Made by a program: the position numbers and the translations under genes. A DNA stretch of 64,000 bases from Bradyrhizobium arachidis (GTDB lineage: Bacteria > Pseudomonadota > Alphaproteobacteria > Rhizobiales > Xanthobacteraceae), in NCBI RefSeq assembly GCF_024758505.1, contig NZ_CP077970.1:5766001-5830000 (forward strand), given 5' to 3'. The notes below the pieces were generated by a model. That model did not search any database. It was not told the DNA's origin and saw only the letters and a list, made by a program, of their open reading frames with translations. Below are positions 47,777 to 57,451 of the stretch, in pieces; within the stretch, counting starts at the first letter, position 1; every line of letters begins with the position of its first letter.

Positions 47777-48610
47777 ATGGCTGTCGCACTGATACTGCTT
47801 CTGGTCGCGATCGGCTCGGTGCTGTTCCACCTCTACAGCCCGTGGTGGTGGACGCCGATCGCCACGAACTGGAGCTACATTGATCACACGATCAACATCA
47901 CCTTCTGGATCACCGGGTTCGTCTTCGTCGCGGTGATCGCGTTCATGGCCTATTGCGTCTTTCGCTTTCACCACAAGGAAGGACGACAGGCCGACTACAA
48001 TCCCGAAAACAAGCGACTTGAATGGTGGCTCAGCGTCGGGACCGGGATCGGCGTCGCCGCCATGTTGGCGCCCGGCCTGATCGTCTGGCACCAGTTCGTG
48101 ACGGTGCCGGCAGACGCGACCGAAATCGAGGTCATGGGCCAGCAATGGCAGTGGAGCTTCCGTTTGCCGGGGAAGGACGGCCGACTGGGCACGTCCGACG
48201 TGCGCAACATCAGTCCTGAAAATCCGTTGGGGCTCAATCGCGAGGATCCGCATGGCCAGGACGACGTCGTGATCGAGAACGGCGACCTGCATCTTCCGAT
48301 CGGAAAGCCGGTCAAGGTCTTGCTCCGCTCGGTCGATGTCCTGCACGATTTCTATGTACCCGAGTTCCGGGCGAAGATGGATATGGTTCCGGGCATGGTC
48401 ACTTATTTCTGGATCAGGCCGATCCGAACCGGGACCTTCGACGTTCTCTGCGCGGAGCTTTGTGGCGCAGCTCACTACCAGATGCGGGCCAAGGTGATCG
48501 TCGACGAGGAGAGCGACTATCACGCCTGGCTGGAGCAGCAGAAGACGTTTGCAGAATTGTCGGGCCGAAGCGCCGTTGTAAGGGCGACCTACAAATCCGG
48601 CGGCAAATAG
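47777..48610 (+). CDS. coxM: Cytochrome c oxidase subunit II (CoxM-type)
   Basis: A 277-residue subunit II with two N-terminal membrane helices and a cupredoxin domain. The dinuclear copper site is intact: C225, E227, C229, H233 and M236 in CAELCGAAHYQM, with another ligand in VLHDFYVPEF near residue 194. It accepts electrons from cytochrome c, so the enzyme is not a quinol oxidase. No covalent heme motif is present. First gene of the oxidase operon; gene symbol follows the Bradyrhizobium coxMNOP naming by order and composition. Confidence 0.88.
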   Translation: MAVALILLLVAIGSVLFHLYSPWWWTPIATNWSYIDHTINITFWITGFVFVAVIAFMAYCVFRFHHKEGRQADYNPENKRLEWWLSVGTGIGVAAMLAPGLIVWHQFVTVPADATEIEVMGQQWQWSFRLPGKDGRLGTSDVRNISPENPLGLNREDPHGQDDVVIENGDLHLPIGKPVKVLLRSVDVLHDFYVPEFRAKMDMVPGMVTYFWIRPIRTGTFDVLCAELCGAAHYQMRAKVIVDEESDYHAWLEQQKTFAELSGRSAVVRATYKSGGK

Positions 48611-48688
48611 GAAAGGCCGCTGCGAAGATAGATCGGGCGCCGTGAAAGCTAGTCGCTGCCCCGAGGGAGACGACCGAGGAGGTACTCT

Positions 48689-50458
48689 ATGGTCGATATT
48701 CCATATGACAGGACGATTCCGCCTGCCGAAGTGCCTGATGTCGAGCTCTATCATCCGAAGAGCTGGCTGACGCACTATGTATTTTCGCAGGACGCAAAAA
48801 TCATCGCCATCCAGTACTCGCTGACGGCGTCGGCCATCGGGCTGGTGGCCCTTGTGCTGTCCTGGCTGATGCGGCTGCAACTGGGATTCCCCGGCACATT
48901 CTCCTTCATCGACGCCAATCAGTACCTGCAGTTCATCACCATGCACGGCATGATCATGGTGATCTACCTGCTCACCGCTTTGTTCCTCGGAGGCTTCGGC
49001 AACTACCTGATCCCGCTGATGGTCGGTGCGCGGGACATGGTCTTCCCCTACGTCAACATGCTGAGCTACTGGGTCTACCTGCTCGCAGTCCTGGTGCTGG
49101 CCTCGACATTCTTCGTGCCCGGCGGCCCCACCGGCGCCGGCTGGACGCTGTATCCGCCGCAGGCAATTCTCTCCGGCACGCCCGGACAGGATTGGGGCAT
49201 CGTTCTGATGCTGGCCTCGCTGATCCTGTTCATCATCGGCTTCACCATGGGCGGGCTGAACTATGTGGTGACCGTGCTCCAGGCGCGCACCCGCGGCATG
49301 ACGTTGATGCGCCTGCCTTTGACGGTGTGGGGCATCTTCACCGCCACCATCATGGCGCTGCTGGCCTTCCCTGCGCTGTTCGTCGGCTCGGTGATGTTGT
49401 TGCTTGACCGTCTGCTGGGTACCAGCTTCTTCATGCCCGCCCTCGTCGAGATGGGCCAGCAGAGCAAATATGGCGGTGGCAGCCCGCTCCTGTTCCAGCA
49501 TCTGTTCTGGTTCTTCGGCCACCCCGAAGTCTATATCGTCGCCCTGCCTGCCTTCGGCATCGTCTCTGACCTCATCAGCACGCATGCGCGAAAGAACATT
49601 TTTGGCTATCGCATGATGGTCTGGGCCATCGTGGCGATCGGCGCGCTGAGCTTCGTCGTGTGGGCGCACCACATGTATGTGAGCGGCATGTATCCCTATT
49701 TCGGGTATTTCTTCGCCACCACGACGCTGATCATCGCCATCCCGACCGCCATCAAGGTCTACAACTGGGTGCTGACCCTGTGGCGTGGCGACATCCATCT
49801 CACGGTGCCGATGCTGTTCGCCCTCGGCTTCATCATCACCTTCGTGAACGGCGGTCTCACCGGCCTGTTCCTCGGCAACGTCGTCGTCGACGTGCCCCTG
49901 TCGGATACCATGTTCGTCGTCGCGCATTTCCACATGGTGATGGGCGTCGCGCCAATCATGGTCGTGCTGGGGGCGATCTATCATTGGTACCCGAAGGTCA
50001 CTGGGCGAATGTTGAACGACGTGCTCGGGAAGTTTCACTTCTGGGTCACGTTCCTCGGCGCCTACCTGATCTTCTTCCCCATGCATTATCTCGGATTGCT
50101 CGGCGTTCCGCGCCGCTACTTCGAGCTCGGCGACACGGCGTTCATCCCGTCGTCGGCCCACTCGCTGAATGCCTTCATCACCGTGGTGGCCTTGACGGTG
50201 GGCTTTGCCCAGATGGTGTTCCTGTTCAATCTGGTCTGGAGCCTGTTCGAGGGCAAGCCCTCAGGTGGCAATCCGTGGCGGGCGACGTCGCTGGAGTGGC
50301 AGACGCCGGAGACGCCGCCAGGGCACGGCAATTGGGGCAAGGAGCTCCCGATCGTCTATCGCTGGGCCTATGACTACAGCGTGCCGGGTGCTGCGCAGGA
50401 CTTCATTCCGCAGAACCAGCCGCCCACGACGCGGACCGTTCAGGGAGCTGCTTCGTGA
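48689..50458 (+). CDS. coxN: Cytochrome c oxidase subunit I (CoxN-type)
   Basis: A 589-residue heme-copper oxidase subunit I with about twelve helices. Heme and copper ligands are seen in MHGMIMVIYLLT near residue 87, the cross-linked His/Tyr pair in FFGHPEVYIVALP near 274, WAHHMYVSGMYPY near 325 and HFHMVMGVAP near 414. The GHPEVY glutamate marks the D-channel of A1-type oxidases. It reduces oxygen and pumps protons. A good GAGGAGGT ribosome site precedes the ATG. Confidence 0.92.
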   Translation: MVDIPYDRTIPPAEVPDVELYHPKSWLTHYVFSQDAKIIAIQYSLTASAIGLVALVLSWLMRLQLGFPGTFSFIDANQYLQFITMHGMIMVIYLLTALFLGGFGNYLIPLMVGARDMVFPYVNMLSYWVYLLAVLVLASTFFVPGGPTGAGWTLYPPQAILSGTPGQDWGIVLMLASLILFIIGFTMGGLNYVVTVLQARTRGMTLMRLPLTVWGIFTATIMALLAFPALFVGSVMLLLDRLLGTSFFMPALVEMGQQSKYGGGSPLLFQHLFWFFGHPEVYIVALPAFGIVSDLISTHARKNIFGYRMMVWAIVAIGALSFVVWAHHMYVSGMYPYFGYFFATTTLIIAIPTAIKVYNWVLTLWRGDIHLTVPMLFALGFIITFVNGGLTGLFLGNVVVDVPLSDTMFVVAHFHMVMGVAPIMVVLGAIYHWYPKVTGRMLNDVLGKFHFWVTFLGAYLIFFPMHYLGLLGVPRRYFELGDTAFIPSSAHSLNAFITVVALTVGFAQMVFLFNLVWSLFEGKPSGGNPWRATSLEWQTPETPPGHGNWGKELPIVYRWAYDYSVPGAAQDFIPQNQPPTTRTVQGAAS

Positions 50459-51162
50459 GCGCTATTATCCTTTTCCTGGCGGTGATCGCGGTCATTGTCG
50501 GATGGTGGCTTTCGCAGCAACGACTGACGGCCAAGCCCTGGCTGGAGGAAGGTCCGATCGGTGACTTCGACGGCACGGGCGCAATGACCTGGCCGGCAGC
50601 GAAGGTCGGGCTTGGCGTGTTTCTCGCCGTCGCCGGTTCGCTGTTCACGCTCTTCATCAGCGCCTATTCAATGCGCATGAACGTGGTGGACTGGCGGGCC
50701 CTGCCGGTACCGAAGGTGCTGTGGTTCAACACGGGCGTGCTGGTCTTGAGCAGCGTCGCGCTGCAATGGGCGTACGTCGCCGCGCGTCGGAACGACATCG
50801 ACGGCGTCATCGTTGGCCTGCTCGCCGGCGGAGCGTCGGCAATCACGTTCCTCGCGGGCCAGCTCCTGGCATGGCAACAGCTGGGCGCCGCGGGCTATTT
50901 CGTGGCGTCCAATCCGGCCAATTCGTTCTTCTACATGATCACTGCGGTGCACGGGCTGCATCTGACCGGCGGCCTCGTGGCGCTCGGCAGAACCACGGCC
51001 CGGGCGTGGCGAAATAATGCTGCGACGGCCGAGCTGCGTCTGGGCGTCGAGCTTTGCGCCATCTACTGGCATTTCCTGCTGCTGGTCTGGCTGGTCCTGC
51101 TCGGCCTGCTGACGGGCTGGACGGACGATTTCGTCGACATCTGTCGCCAGTTGCTGCGCTAG
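50455..51162 (+). CDS. coxO: Cytochrome c oxidase subunit III, first copy (CoxO-type)
   Basis: A 235-residue membrane protein. Start GTG at 50455 overlaps the subunit I stop, with GGGAG upstream. It shows a subunit III-like core (ANSFFYMITAVHGLHLTGGLVALG near residue 160 and ELCAIYWHFLLLVWLVLLGLL near 200). About seven helices. A second, different subunit III gene follows 15 bp on. Confidence 0.85.
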   Translation: MSAIILFLAVIAVIVGWWLSQQRLTAKPWLEEGPIGDFDGTGAMTWPAAKVGLGVFLAVAGSLFTLFISAYSMRMNVVDWRALPVPKVLWFNTGVLVLSSVALQWAYVAARRNDIDGVIVGLLAGGASAITFLAGQLLAWQQLGAAGYFVASNPANSFFYMITAVHGLHLTGGLVALGRTTARAWRNNAATAELRLGVELCAIYWHFLLLVWLVLLGLLTGWTDDFVDICRQLLR

Positions 51163-51177
51163 GGAGGACGAAACCAG

Positions 51178-51900
51178 ATGGCCGAAACTGCACTGACGAA
51201 TACAGGACAAGGCGCTGGGCGGCTTCCGGGCTGGCCAGGCATAGCCGCCGACTGGGCGTCCGATCAGCGCGCCTTCAAGAACGTGTCCTGGGGCAAGGCC
51301 ATGATGTGGATCTTCCTCCTCAGCGACACCTTCATCTTCAGTTGCTTCCTGCTCTCCTACATGACGGCGCGGATGTCGACGACCGTGCCGTGGCCCAATC
51401 CCAGCGAAGTCTTCGCCCTCAACATCGCCGGCCAGCACATTCCGCTGATCTTGATCGCCATCATGACCTTTGTCCTGATCAGCAGCAGCGGCACGATGGC
51501 GATGGCCGTCAATTTCGGCTACCGGCGCGATCGTGTCAGAACCGCAGCCTTGATGGTGGTCACGGCAGCCTTCGGCGCGACCTTCGTCGGAATGCAGGCC
51601 TTCGAATGGACCAAGCTGATCATGGAGGGCGTCCGGCCCTGGGGCAATCCGTGGGGTGCGCCGCAGTTTGGTGCGAGCTTCTTCATGATCACCGGCTTCC
51701 ACGGCACCCACGTGACGATCGGTGTGATCTTCCTGATCGCCATTGCGCGGAAGGTCTTGCGCGGCGACTTCGACGTCGAGAGGCGCGGCTTCTTCACGAG
51801 CCGCAAGGGGTATTACGAGATCGTCGAGATCATGGGCCTGTACTGGCACTTCGTCGATCTCGTGTGGGTATTCATCTTTGCATTCTTCTATCTTTGGTGA
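51178..51900 (+). CDS. coxP: Cytochrome c oxidase subunit III, second copy (CoxP-type)
   Basis: A 240-residue heme-copper oxidase subunit III with GKAMMWIFLLSDTFIFSCFL near residue 40, MITGFHGTHVTIGVIFLIA near 176 and the terminal EIMGLYWHFVDLVWVFIF block. An AGGGAGGA site precedes the ATG. It is only distantly like the first subunit III, so both may be present in one enzyme or in alternative assemblies. Confidence 0.88.
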   Translation: MAETALTNTGQGAGRLPGWPGIAADWASDQRAFKNVSWGKAMMWIFLLSDTFIFSCFLLSYMTARMSTTVPWPNPSEVFALNIAGQHIPLILIAIMTFVLISSSGTMAMAVNFGYRRDRVRTAALMVVTAAFGATFVGMQAFEWTKLIMEGVRPWGNPWGAPQFGASFFMITGFHGTHVTIGVIFLIAIARKVLRGDFDVERRGFFTSRKGYYEIVEIMGLYWHFVDLVWVFIFAFFYLW

Positions 51901-51909
51901 GGTCAGCGC

Positions 51910-52302
51910 ATGACAAATGCTGCGGTACACATGGAAGGACAGCTCCACGCTCCGGCGCATGGCGCAGTCGCAACGGGAGCCGTTCACGCCAAGGGCCAAC
52001 AGCACCCGATCAAGCTCTACCTCGTGGTCTGGGGCTGGTTGTTCGTCCTCAGCACGTGCTCCTACCTCGTCGACTATTTTGGCCTGCACGGCTATCTCAG
52101 GTGGTCGCTGATCCTGCTGTTCATGATCTTGAAGGCCGGCCTGATCGTCGCGGTCTTCATGCACATGGCGTGGGAGCGGCTGGCCCTGGCCTATGCCATT
52201 CTGCTGCCGCCGATCGCGGTGATGGTATTCGTCGCGATCATGGTGCTGGAATCCGAATACACGCACTTCCTGCGGGTGCTGTTCTTCGCAACCCCGTCGT
52301 AA
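51910..52302 (+). CDS. Cytochrome c oxidase subunit IV family protein
   Basis: A 130-residue protein with three membrane helices in the pattern of the CyoD/CoxIV family (YLVVWGWLFVLSTCSYLVDYF near residue 36; KAGLIVAVFMHMAWERLALAY near 78). The N-terminal tail is histidine-rich (HMEGQLHAPAHG). Likely an assembly or stability subunit of the same oxidase. Its stop codon lies inside a palindromic element. Confidence 0.88.
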   Translation: MTNAAVHMEGQLHAPAHGAVATGAVHAKGQQHPIKLYLVVWGWLFVLSTCSYLVDYFGLHGYLRWSLILLFMILKAGLIVAVFMHMAWERLALAYAILLPPIAVMVFVAIMVLESEYTHFLRVLFFATPS

Positions 52303-52399
52303 AGCGCGATGGCTTTACGTTGAATCGTCATCGCGCTTTAGCTTCTTGTTTGAGCATGATCTTTTCGGAAAACCGCTGCGCACTTTTCCGGATCATGCT
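52300..52399. repeat. Compound palindromic repeat at the end of the oxidase operon
   Basis: Two inverted repeats in tandem: TAAAGCGCGATG (52300-52311) with CATCGCGCTTTA (52329-52340), and AGCATGATC (52353-52361) with GATCATGCT (52391-52399), the latter containing CGGAAAA/TTTTCCG arms. The first begins on the stop codon of the subunit IV gene. It probably ends transcription between the convergent oxidase and nadE genes. The second half matches the repeat at 22518-22559. Confidence 0.75.
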
Positions 52400-52428
52400 T
52401 TAGGGCCCTTCGCGCAAGAGGCCGCGGG

Positions 52429-54186
52429 TCAGCCCTCGAACGCGTCGGTCGAGGCGCGGCCGCCGCGCGAGACCAGTGTCTCGTCGGGCGCGGGCAAGGG
52501 CCCGCCTGTGTCGCGGAAGCGATTAGTGATGGGATAGCGGCGGTCGCGGCCAAAATTCTTCCGCGTCACCTTCACGCCGGGCGCAGCCTGCCGGCGCTTG
52601 TATTCGGCGATGTTGAGGAGATGGTCGATGCGCGCGACTATCTCGCGCTCGAAGCCGGCAGCGACGATCGCCTCCAGCGGCTCCTCGCGCTCGACCAGGC
52701 GTTCGAGCACCGCATCGAGCACGTCATAGGGCGGCAGCGAATCCTGATCGGTCTGGTTCTCGCGCAGCTCCGCCGTCGGCGGACGCGTGATGATGTCGGG
52801 CGGAATGATCTCGCCTGACGGCCCGAGCGCGTCGTCCGGCTTCCATTCATTGCGCAACGCTGCGAGCCGAAAAACCTGCGTCTTGTAGATGTCCTTGATC
52901 GGATTGAAGCCGCCGTTCATGTCGCCATAGAGCGTGGCGTAGCCGACCGACATTTCGGACTTGTTGCCCGTCGTGACCACCATCAGCCCGGTCTTGTTGG
53001 AGATCGCCATCAACAGCGTGCCGCGGGTGCGGGCCTGGAGATTCTCCTCGGTGATATCGGGCGGCAGGTTCTTGAAGATGTCGGAGAGGATGGTCTCAAA
53101 ACCGTTCACGGCGTCGGTGATCGGCAGCACCTCGTAGCGCAGCCCGAGATGGCCCGCGAGCTCGCCGGCATCGGCGATCGAACTATGCGCGGTGTAGCGA
53201 TAGGGCAGCATCACGCCATGGACCTGATCGGCGCCGAGCGCGTCGACGGCGATGGCCGCACACAGCGCGGAGTCGATGCCGCCGGAGATGCCGAGCAGCA
53301 CGCCGGGAAAGCCGTTCTTGCCGACATAGTCGCGCAGGCCGAGCACGCAAGCCGCATAGTCCGCCTTGTCGCCCTCGGGCAATTGCGCGACCGGACCGGT
53401 GCAGCGCCAGTCGTCGCCGTGCTTGGTGAAGTGCAGCGTGGTTACGGTCTCCGCGAACGCGGGCAGTTGCGCGGCGAGCGAGAGATCGCCGTTGAGCGCG
53501 AACGAAGCACCGTCGAACACGAGTTCGTCCTGGCCGCAGATTTGGTTGAGATAGACCAGCGGCAGGCCGCTCTCGGTCACGCGTGCGACTGCGACCGACA
53601 GGCGCACATCGCCCTTGTCGCGTGCATAGGGTGAGGCGTTGGGCACCAAAATGATCTCAGCGCCGGTCTCGGCCAGCGTCTCGACGACGTTCTCGTAGTC
53701 CTCGGATTCTTCCAGCCAGATGTCCTCGCAGATCGGCACGCCGATCCGAACGCCGCAAACGGTCACCGGGCCCGCCGCAGGGCCGCGCGCGAACAGGCGC
53801 TTCTCGTCGAACACGCCGTAGTTCGGCAGATTGCATTTGAAGCGCAGCGAGGCGATGCGGCCGCCGTCGAGCAGCGCGCAGGCATTGTAGAGTTTTTCGT
53901 CCTCGACCCAGGGCGTGCCGATCAACATGGCCGGACCGCCATCGGCGGTCTCGCGCGCAAGCTCCTCGATCGCGGCGCGGCAGGCCGCCTGGAAGGCGGG
54001 CTTGAGCACGAGATCTTCCGGCGGATAGCCGGAGATGAACAATTCCGGAAACAGCACGAGATCAGCGCCGTCGGCTACTGCCTGCGCGCGCGCCTCGCGC
54101 GCCTTGGCGACATTGCCTGCGATGTCGCCCACCGTCGGATTGAGTTGAGCGAGTGCGACCGAGAAGTTTGAGGCGCGTTCGCTCAT
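52429..54186 (-). CDS. nadE: Glutamine-dependent NAD(+) synthetase
   Basis: A 585-residue two-domain enzyme. The N-terminal nitrilase-like amidase has the E-K-C elements, seen as ELFISGYPPEDL near residue 48 and VPICEDIW near 150; the C-terminal synthetase has the P-loop GISGGIDSALCAA near residue 299. It converts deamido-NAD to NAD with ammonia from glutamine. ATG at 54186, 4 bp after dgkA, ends the leftward operon that begins with aroH. Confidence 0.93.
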   Translation of the reverse strand: MSERASNFSVALAQLNPTVGDIAGNVAKAREARAQAVADGADLVLFPELFISGYPPEDLVLKPAFQAACRAAIEELARETADGGPAMLIGTPWVEDEKLYNACALLDGGRIASLRFKCNLPNYGVFDEKRLFARGPAAGPVTVCGVRIGVPICEDIWLEESEDYENVVETLAETGAEIILVPNASPYARDKGDVRLSVAVARVTESGLPLVYLNQICGQDELVFDGASFALNGDLSLAAQLPAFAETVTTLHFTKHGDDWRCTGPVAQLPEGDKADYAACVLGLRDYVGKNGFPGVLLGISGGIDSALCAAIAVDALGADQVHGVMLPYRYTAHSSIADAGELAGHLGLRYEVLPITDAVNGFETILSDIFKNLPPDITEENLQARTRGTLLMAISNKTGLMVVTTGNKSEMSVGYATLYGDMNGGFNPIKDIYKTQVFRLAALRNEWKPDDALGPSGEIIPPDIITRPPTAELRENQTDQDSLPPYDVLDAVLERLVEREEPLEAIVAAGFEREIVARIDHLLNIAEYKRRQAAPGVKVTRKNFGRDRRYPITNRFRDTGGPLPAPDETLVSRGGRASTDAFEG

Positions 54187-54190
54187 GGCT

Positions 54191-54544
54191 CTAAATCAGT
54201 CCCAGCCGTTCGACGATGGCAAAGATCCAGAACGCGCCGGCCATCAGGAGCGCGACGCCGACGGCGGCCGAGCCCATGTCCTTGACCTGCCCGATCTGCT
54301 TGTCGTGCTCCATGGTGAGGCGATCGGCGAGCTTTTCCACCGACGTGTTGAGCAGCTCCACCACCAGCACGAACGCAACCGCACAGACCAACTCCACCGC
54401 ACGCATCGTGGTCGCGCCGATGAACCACGCCAATGGCACAGAGAGGAGGAGCGCAAAAATCTCCTCGCGGATGGCCTGCTCCGAGCGCAGCGCAAAGGCC
54501 AGACCGTTCCGCGAATTGATCGTGGCCTTCCAGAGCCGCAGCAA
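54191..54544 (-). CDS. dgkA: Diacylglycerol kinase (DgkA)
   Basis: A 117-residue, three-helix integral membrane kinase. VELLNTSVEKLADRL near residue 62 and KDMGSAAVGVALL near 88 are the conserved blocks. It phosphorylates diacylglycerol, recycling lipid by-products. The start appears to be a TTG at 54544, 4 bp after the aroH stop. The tight join to an aromatic pathway gene and nadE looks like operon packing rather than shared pathway. Confidence 0.9.
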   Translation of the reverse strand: MLRLWKATINSRNGLAFALRSEQAIREEIFALLLSVPLAWFIGATTMRAVELVCAVAFVLVVELLNTSVEKLADRLTMEHDKQIGQVKDMGSAAVGVALLMAGAFWIFAIVERLGLI

Positions 54545-54548
54545 GGTC

Positions 54549-55937
54549 TTAAAGGCCCGCTGCGGCCGGCATCGGCTTGGCCTTGCCCGCGCGCTCCTGC
54601 TTCAACAGCTCGGCGATCAGGAAGGCCATGTCGATCGATTGCTCGGCATTGAGGCGGGGATCGCAGACCGTGTGGTAGCGGTCGTTGAGATCCTCGTCCG
54701 TGATGGCGCGCGCGCCGCCGAGACACTCGGTCACATCCTGGCCCGTCATCTCCAGATGCACGCCGCCGGCATGCGTGCCTTCGGCGGCATGGATCGCGAA
54801 GAACGATTTGACCTCGGACAGGATGCGGTCGAACGGCCGCGTCTTGTAGCCGGTCGTGGAGGTGATGGTGTTGCCGTGCATGGGATCGCAGGACCAGATC
54901 ACTGCCCTGCCCTCGCGCTGCACGGCGCGGATCATGCCGGGCAGATGCTCGCCGACCTTGTCGGCGCCGAAGCGGCCGATCAGCGTCAGCCGGCCCGGCT
55001 CGTTGTCCGGATTGAGCACGTCGATCAGCTTCAACAGCTCGTCGGCCTTCAGCGAAGGGCCGCACTTCAACCCGATGGGGTTCTTGATGCCGCGGAAATA
55101 TTCGATATGGCCGTGATCGAGCTGGCGGGTGCGGTCGCCGATCCAGATCATGTGGCCCGAGGTCGCGTACCAGTCGCCGGTCGTGGAATCGACGCGGGTC
55201 ATGGCCTGCTCGTAGCCGAGCAGCAGCGCCTCGTGGCTGGTGTAGAAGTCGGTCGCGCGGAGCTCAGGATGGGCCTCGAGATCGAGGCCGCAGGCGCGCA
55301 TGAAGTTGAGCGCATCGGAGATGCGGTCGGCCAATTCCTTGTAACGGCGGGACTGCGGGGAGTCCTTGAGGAAGCCGAGCATCCACTGATGCACGCTGCC
55401 GAGATTGGCGTAGCCGCCGGTTGCAAACGCGCGCAGCAGGTTCAGCGTCGCGGCCGACTGCCGATAGGCCATCAACTGGCGCTGCGGATCGGGCACGCGC
55501 GCTTCCTTGGTGAAGGCGATATCGTTGACGATGTCGCCGCGATAGCTCGGCAGCTCGATACCGTTCAGCTTCTCCGTCGGCGACGATCGTGGCTTTGCGA
55601 ACTGGCCGGCGATGCGGCCGACCTTCACCACGGGGACCGCGCCGGCATAGGTCAGCACGACCGCCATCTGGAGCAGGACGCGGAAGAAATCGCGGATGTT
55701 GTTGGCGCCGTGCTCGGCAAAGCTCTCGGCACAGTCGCCGCCCTGGAGCAGGAAGGCCTCCCCGGCCGCAACGCGCGCCAGTGCCTTTTTCAGGTTGCGC
55801 GCCTCGCCCGCGAACACCAGCGGCGGGAAGGTCGCAAGCTGCGCCTCGACGTCGGCCAACGCCTTGGCGTCGGGATAGTCCGGTACTTGCAGCACCGGCT
55901 TGCTGCGCCAGCTTTCGGGCGTCCACCGCTCGGACAT
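54549..55937 (-). CDS. 3-deoxy-7-phosphoheptulonate synthase, class II
   Basis: A 462-residue class II (plant-type) DAHP synthase. Conserved segments are [15 protein letters not shown] near residue 57, GQFAKPRS near 108 and [10 protein letters not shown] near 286. It condenses phosphoenolpyruvate and erythrose 4-phosphate in the first step of the shikimate route. A GGAGAGG site precedes the ATG at 55937. Confidence 0.93.
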   Translation of the reverse strand: MSERWTPESWRSKPVLQVPDYPDAKALADVEAQLATFPPLVFAGEARNLKKALARVAAGEAFLLQGGDCAESFAEHGANNIRDFFRVLLQMAVVLTYAGAVPVVKVGRIAGQFAKPRSSPTEKLNGIELPSYRGDIVNDIAFTKEARVPDPQRQLMAYRQSAATLNLLRAFATGGYANLGSVHQWMLGFLKDSPQSRRYKELADRISDALNFMRACGLDLEAHPELRATDFYTSHEALLLGYEQAMTRVDSTTGDWYATSGHMIWIGDRTRQLDHGHIEYFRGIKNPIGLKCGPSLKADELLKLIDVLNPDNEPGRLTLIGRFGADKVGEHLPGMIRAVQREGRAVIWSCDPMHGNTITSTTGYKTRPFDRILSEVKSFFAIHAAEGTHAGGVHLEMTGQDVTECLGGARAITDEDLNDRYHTVCDPRLNAEQSIDMAFLIAELLKQERAGKAKPMPAAAGL

Positions 55938-56116
55938 CGCATCCTCTCCGTAGGCAAAAACCGCAACTCAATCTATAGGTTGCGGAGGGCCGCCTTATAC
56001 ACAGGCCGTGAACCGACCGCCAGTTGTAAATCCGTTTGCCAGCTCAAGCCCTTGCGGCGAAAGCCAAATTCGCATTTGCTAGAGCGCTCGGCATTTCTCT
56101 GGGATATCCGCTGCCC

Positions 56117-57013
56117 ATGGACGCGGCACTCGACGACGTTTTTGTTGACGATATTACCTTCCCCGCGACGGACGGCTATGCGCTGGCCGGCAGCCTGTTC
56201 CTGCCGCGCGCCACCAAGCGCCATGCCGTCCTGATCAGTTCGGCGACCGCGGTGCCCCGCAAGATCTATCGCGGTTTTGCCTCCTACCTCGCCCATCGCG
56301 GCTGCGCGGTGCTCACCTACGATTATCGCGGCATCGGCGACTCCCGGCAGCAGGCGATGGTCGGCTACAACCAGCCGAAATCGCTGGTCGGCTTCAAGGC
56401 CTCGATGTCGGACTGGGCGGCGCTCGACGCCGCCGCCGCCGTGCGCTGGATGCGCGAGCGCTATCATGGACTGCCGCTCGCCTATATCGGCCACTCCTTC
56501 GGCGGCCAGGCGCTCGGGCTGATCGAGAACAACAGCGAGATCGCGCGTGCGGCGTTCGTGGCCTCCCAGGCCGGGACCTGGAAATTGATGACGCCGCCGG
56601 AGAATTATCGCGTCTTCGCGCTGATGAACCTTGTCGGCGTGCCGATCAGCCGCTTGCTCGGCTATGCGCCGGGTTGGCTCGGGATCGGCGAAGATCTGCC
56701 GCAAGGCGTCTTCCTGCAATGGGCCGAATGGGTGAGCAGCCCGCGCTACCTCTTCGATTCCAAGCTGCCGGCGTTGCAGAATTTCGCGAAGTACAAGGGC
56801 GAGCTGCGGGCGCTGTCGTTCACCGACGATCCCTGGGCGACGCGCTCGGCGGTCGAGCTGCTCTGCTCCGGCTTCACCGCAATCAAGCCCGAGGTGCTGT
56901 CGGTGCGGCCCGCCGATGTCGGGATTGCGAAGATCGGCCATTTCGGCTTCTTCCGCCCCGAGCACCGCGACACGCTCTGGCGCGGCGTCGCGGAGTGGAT
57001 CCAGGGGGAGTGA
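56117..57013 (+). CDS. Alpha/beta hydrolase
   Basis: A 298-residue alpha/beta hydrolase with the nucleophile elbow GHSFGG near residue 130, an RGIGDSR loop near 72 and a late GHFGFFRPEH segment that holds the catalytic histidine near residue 275. The substrate is not evident. ATG at 56117 is used because the earlier frame lacks coding character. Confidence 0.8.
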   Translation: MDAALDDVFVDDITFPATDGYALAGSLFLPRATKRHAVLISSATAVPRKIYRGFASYLAHRGCAVLTYDYRGIGDSRQQAMVGYNQPKSLVGFKASMSDWAALDAAAAVRWMRERYHGLPLAYIGHSFGGQALGLIENNSEIARAAFVASQAGTWKLMTPPENYRVFALMNLVGVPISRLLGYAPGWLGIGEDLPQGVFLQWAEWVSSPRYLFDSKLPALQNFAKYKGELRALSFTDDPWATRSAVELLCSGFTAIKPEVLSVRPADVGIAKIGHFGFFRPEHRDTLWRGVAEWIQGE

Positions 57014-57028
57014 GGGTCGCTACGCTCC

Positions 57029-57292
57029 CTAGCGGATGATGGTCGTCAGCGACGAATAGCGTTTGGTGCGCTTGGCTTCGCTCGGGAAGAACTGCGCGAA
57101 CATATCGTCGACGCGGGCCGCCGGCGTGATGTCGCTCGCAAAGCGAAATTCCTTTGCACGCGGCGCATAGAAGGCGCTGTCGTAGTACGCGTTGTCGAAA
57201 CGTGAATCGCCCGCGCCGAAGAATGCATCGGACACGAACAGCAGCCCCAGCATCGCCACCACAGCAATGGTGGCTTCCCTATAGTCAGGCAT
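57029..57292 (-). CDS. Small single-pass membrane protein, tandem copy A
   Basis: An 87-residue protein: ATG at 57292 with GGGGGG upstream, one N-terminal membrane helix (TIAVVAMLGLLFVSDAFF), then a soluble periplasmic-looking domain (NAYYDSAFYAPRAKEFRFAS) and the ending RYSSLTTIIR. It shares the helix-then-FYAPR layout and the terminal RYSSLTTI with copy B at 57452-57709. The DNA upstream of both is also alike. Function unknown. Confidence 0.7.
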   Translation of the reverse strand: MPDYREATIAVVAMLGLLFVSDAFFGAGDSRFDNAYYDSAFYAPRAKEFRFASDITPAARVDDMFAQFFPSEAKRTKRYSSLTTIIR

Positions 57293-57304
57293 TGAATGCC
57301 CCCC

Positions 57305-57410
57305 AGCTTTTCGGGAAGCATGCACGCACCTCGCCAAGGCCAGGTTTAAGGCTGCGCGTCATTTGTCCGGAAAGTTGTTCGCCGGTCAGCGAATTGTCTA
57401 AAACTTTAGC
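57305..57410. repeat. Duplicated upstream segment, copy A
   Basis: This stretch (TTTTCGGGAAGCATGCACG ... AGGTTTAAGG ... ATTTGTCCGGA ... TTTTAGCG-like end) aligns along its length with 57721-57827. It precedes the small membrane gene at 57029 and probably contains its promoter. Confidence 0.7.
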
Positions 57411-57451
57411 GAATGCGGCGTGTGGCTGAAACCCGGCCGGCTCAGCGCCGA

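Noticed and set aside
47585..50161. An 858-codon leftward open frame antisense to the oxidase genes
   Set aside because: It is a shadow of coxM and coxN in high-GC DNA; its product is rich in His, Asp, Arg and Gln with no domain, while the plus strand encodes intact oxidase motifs.
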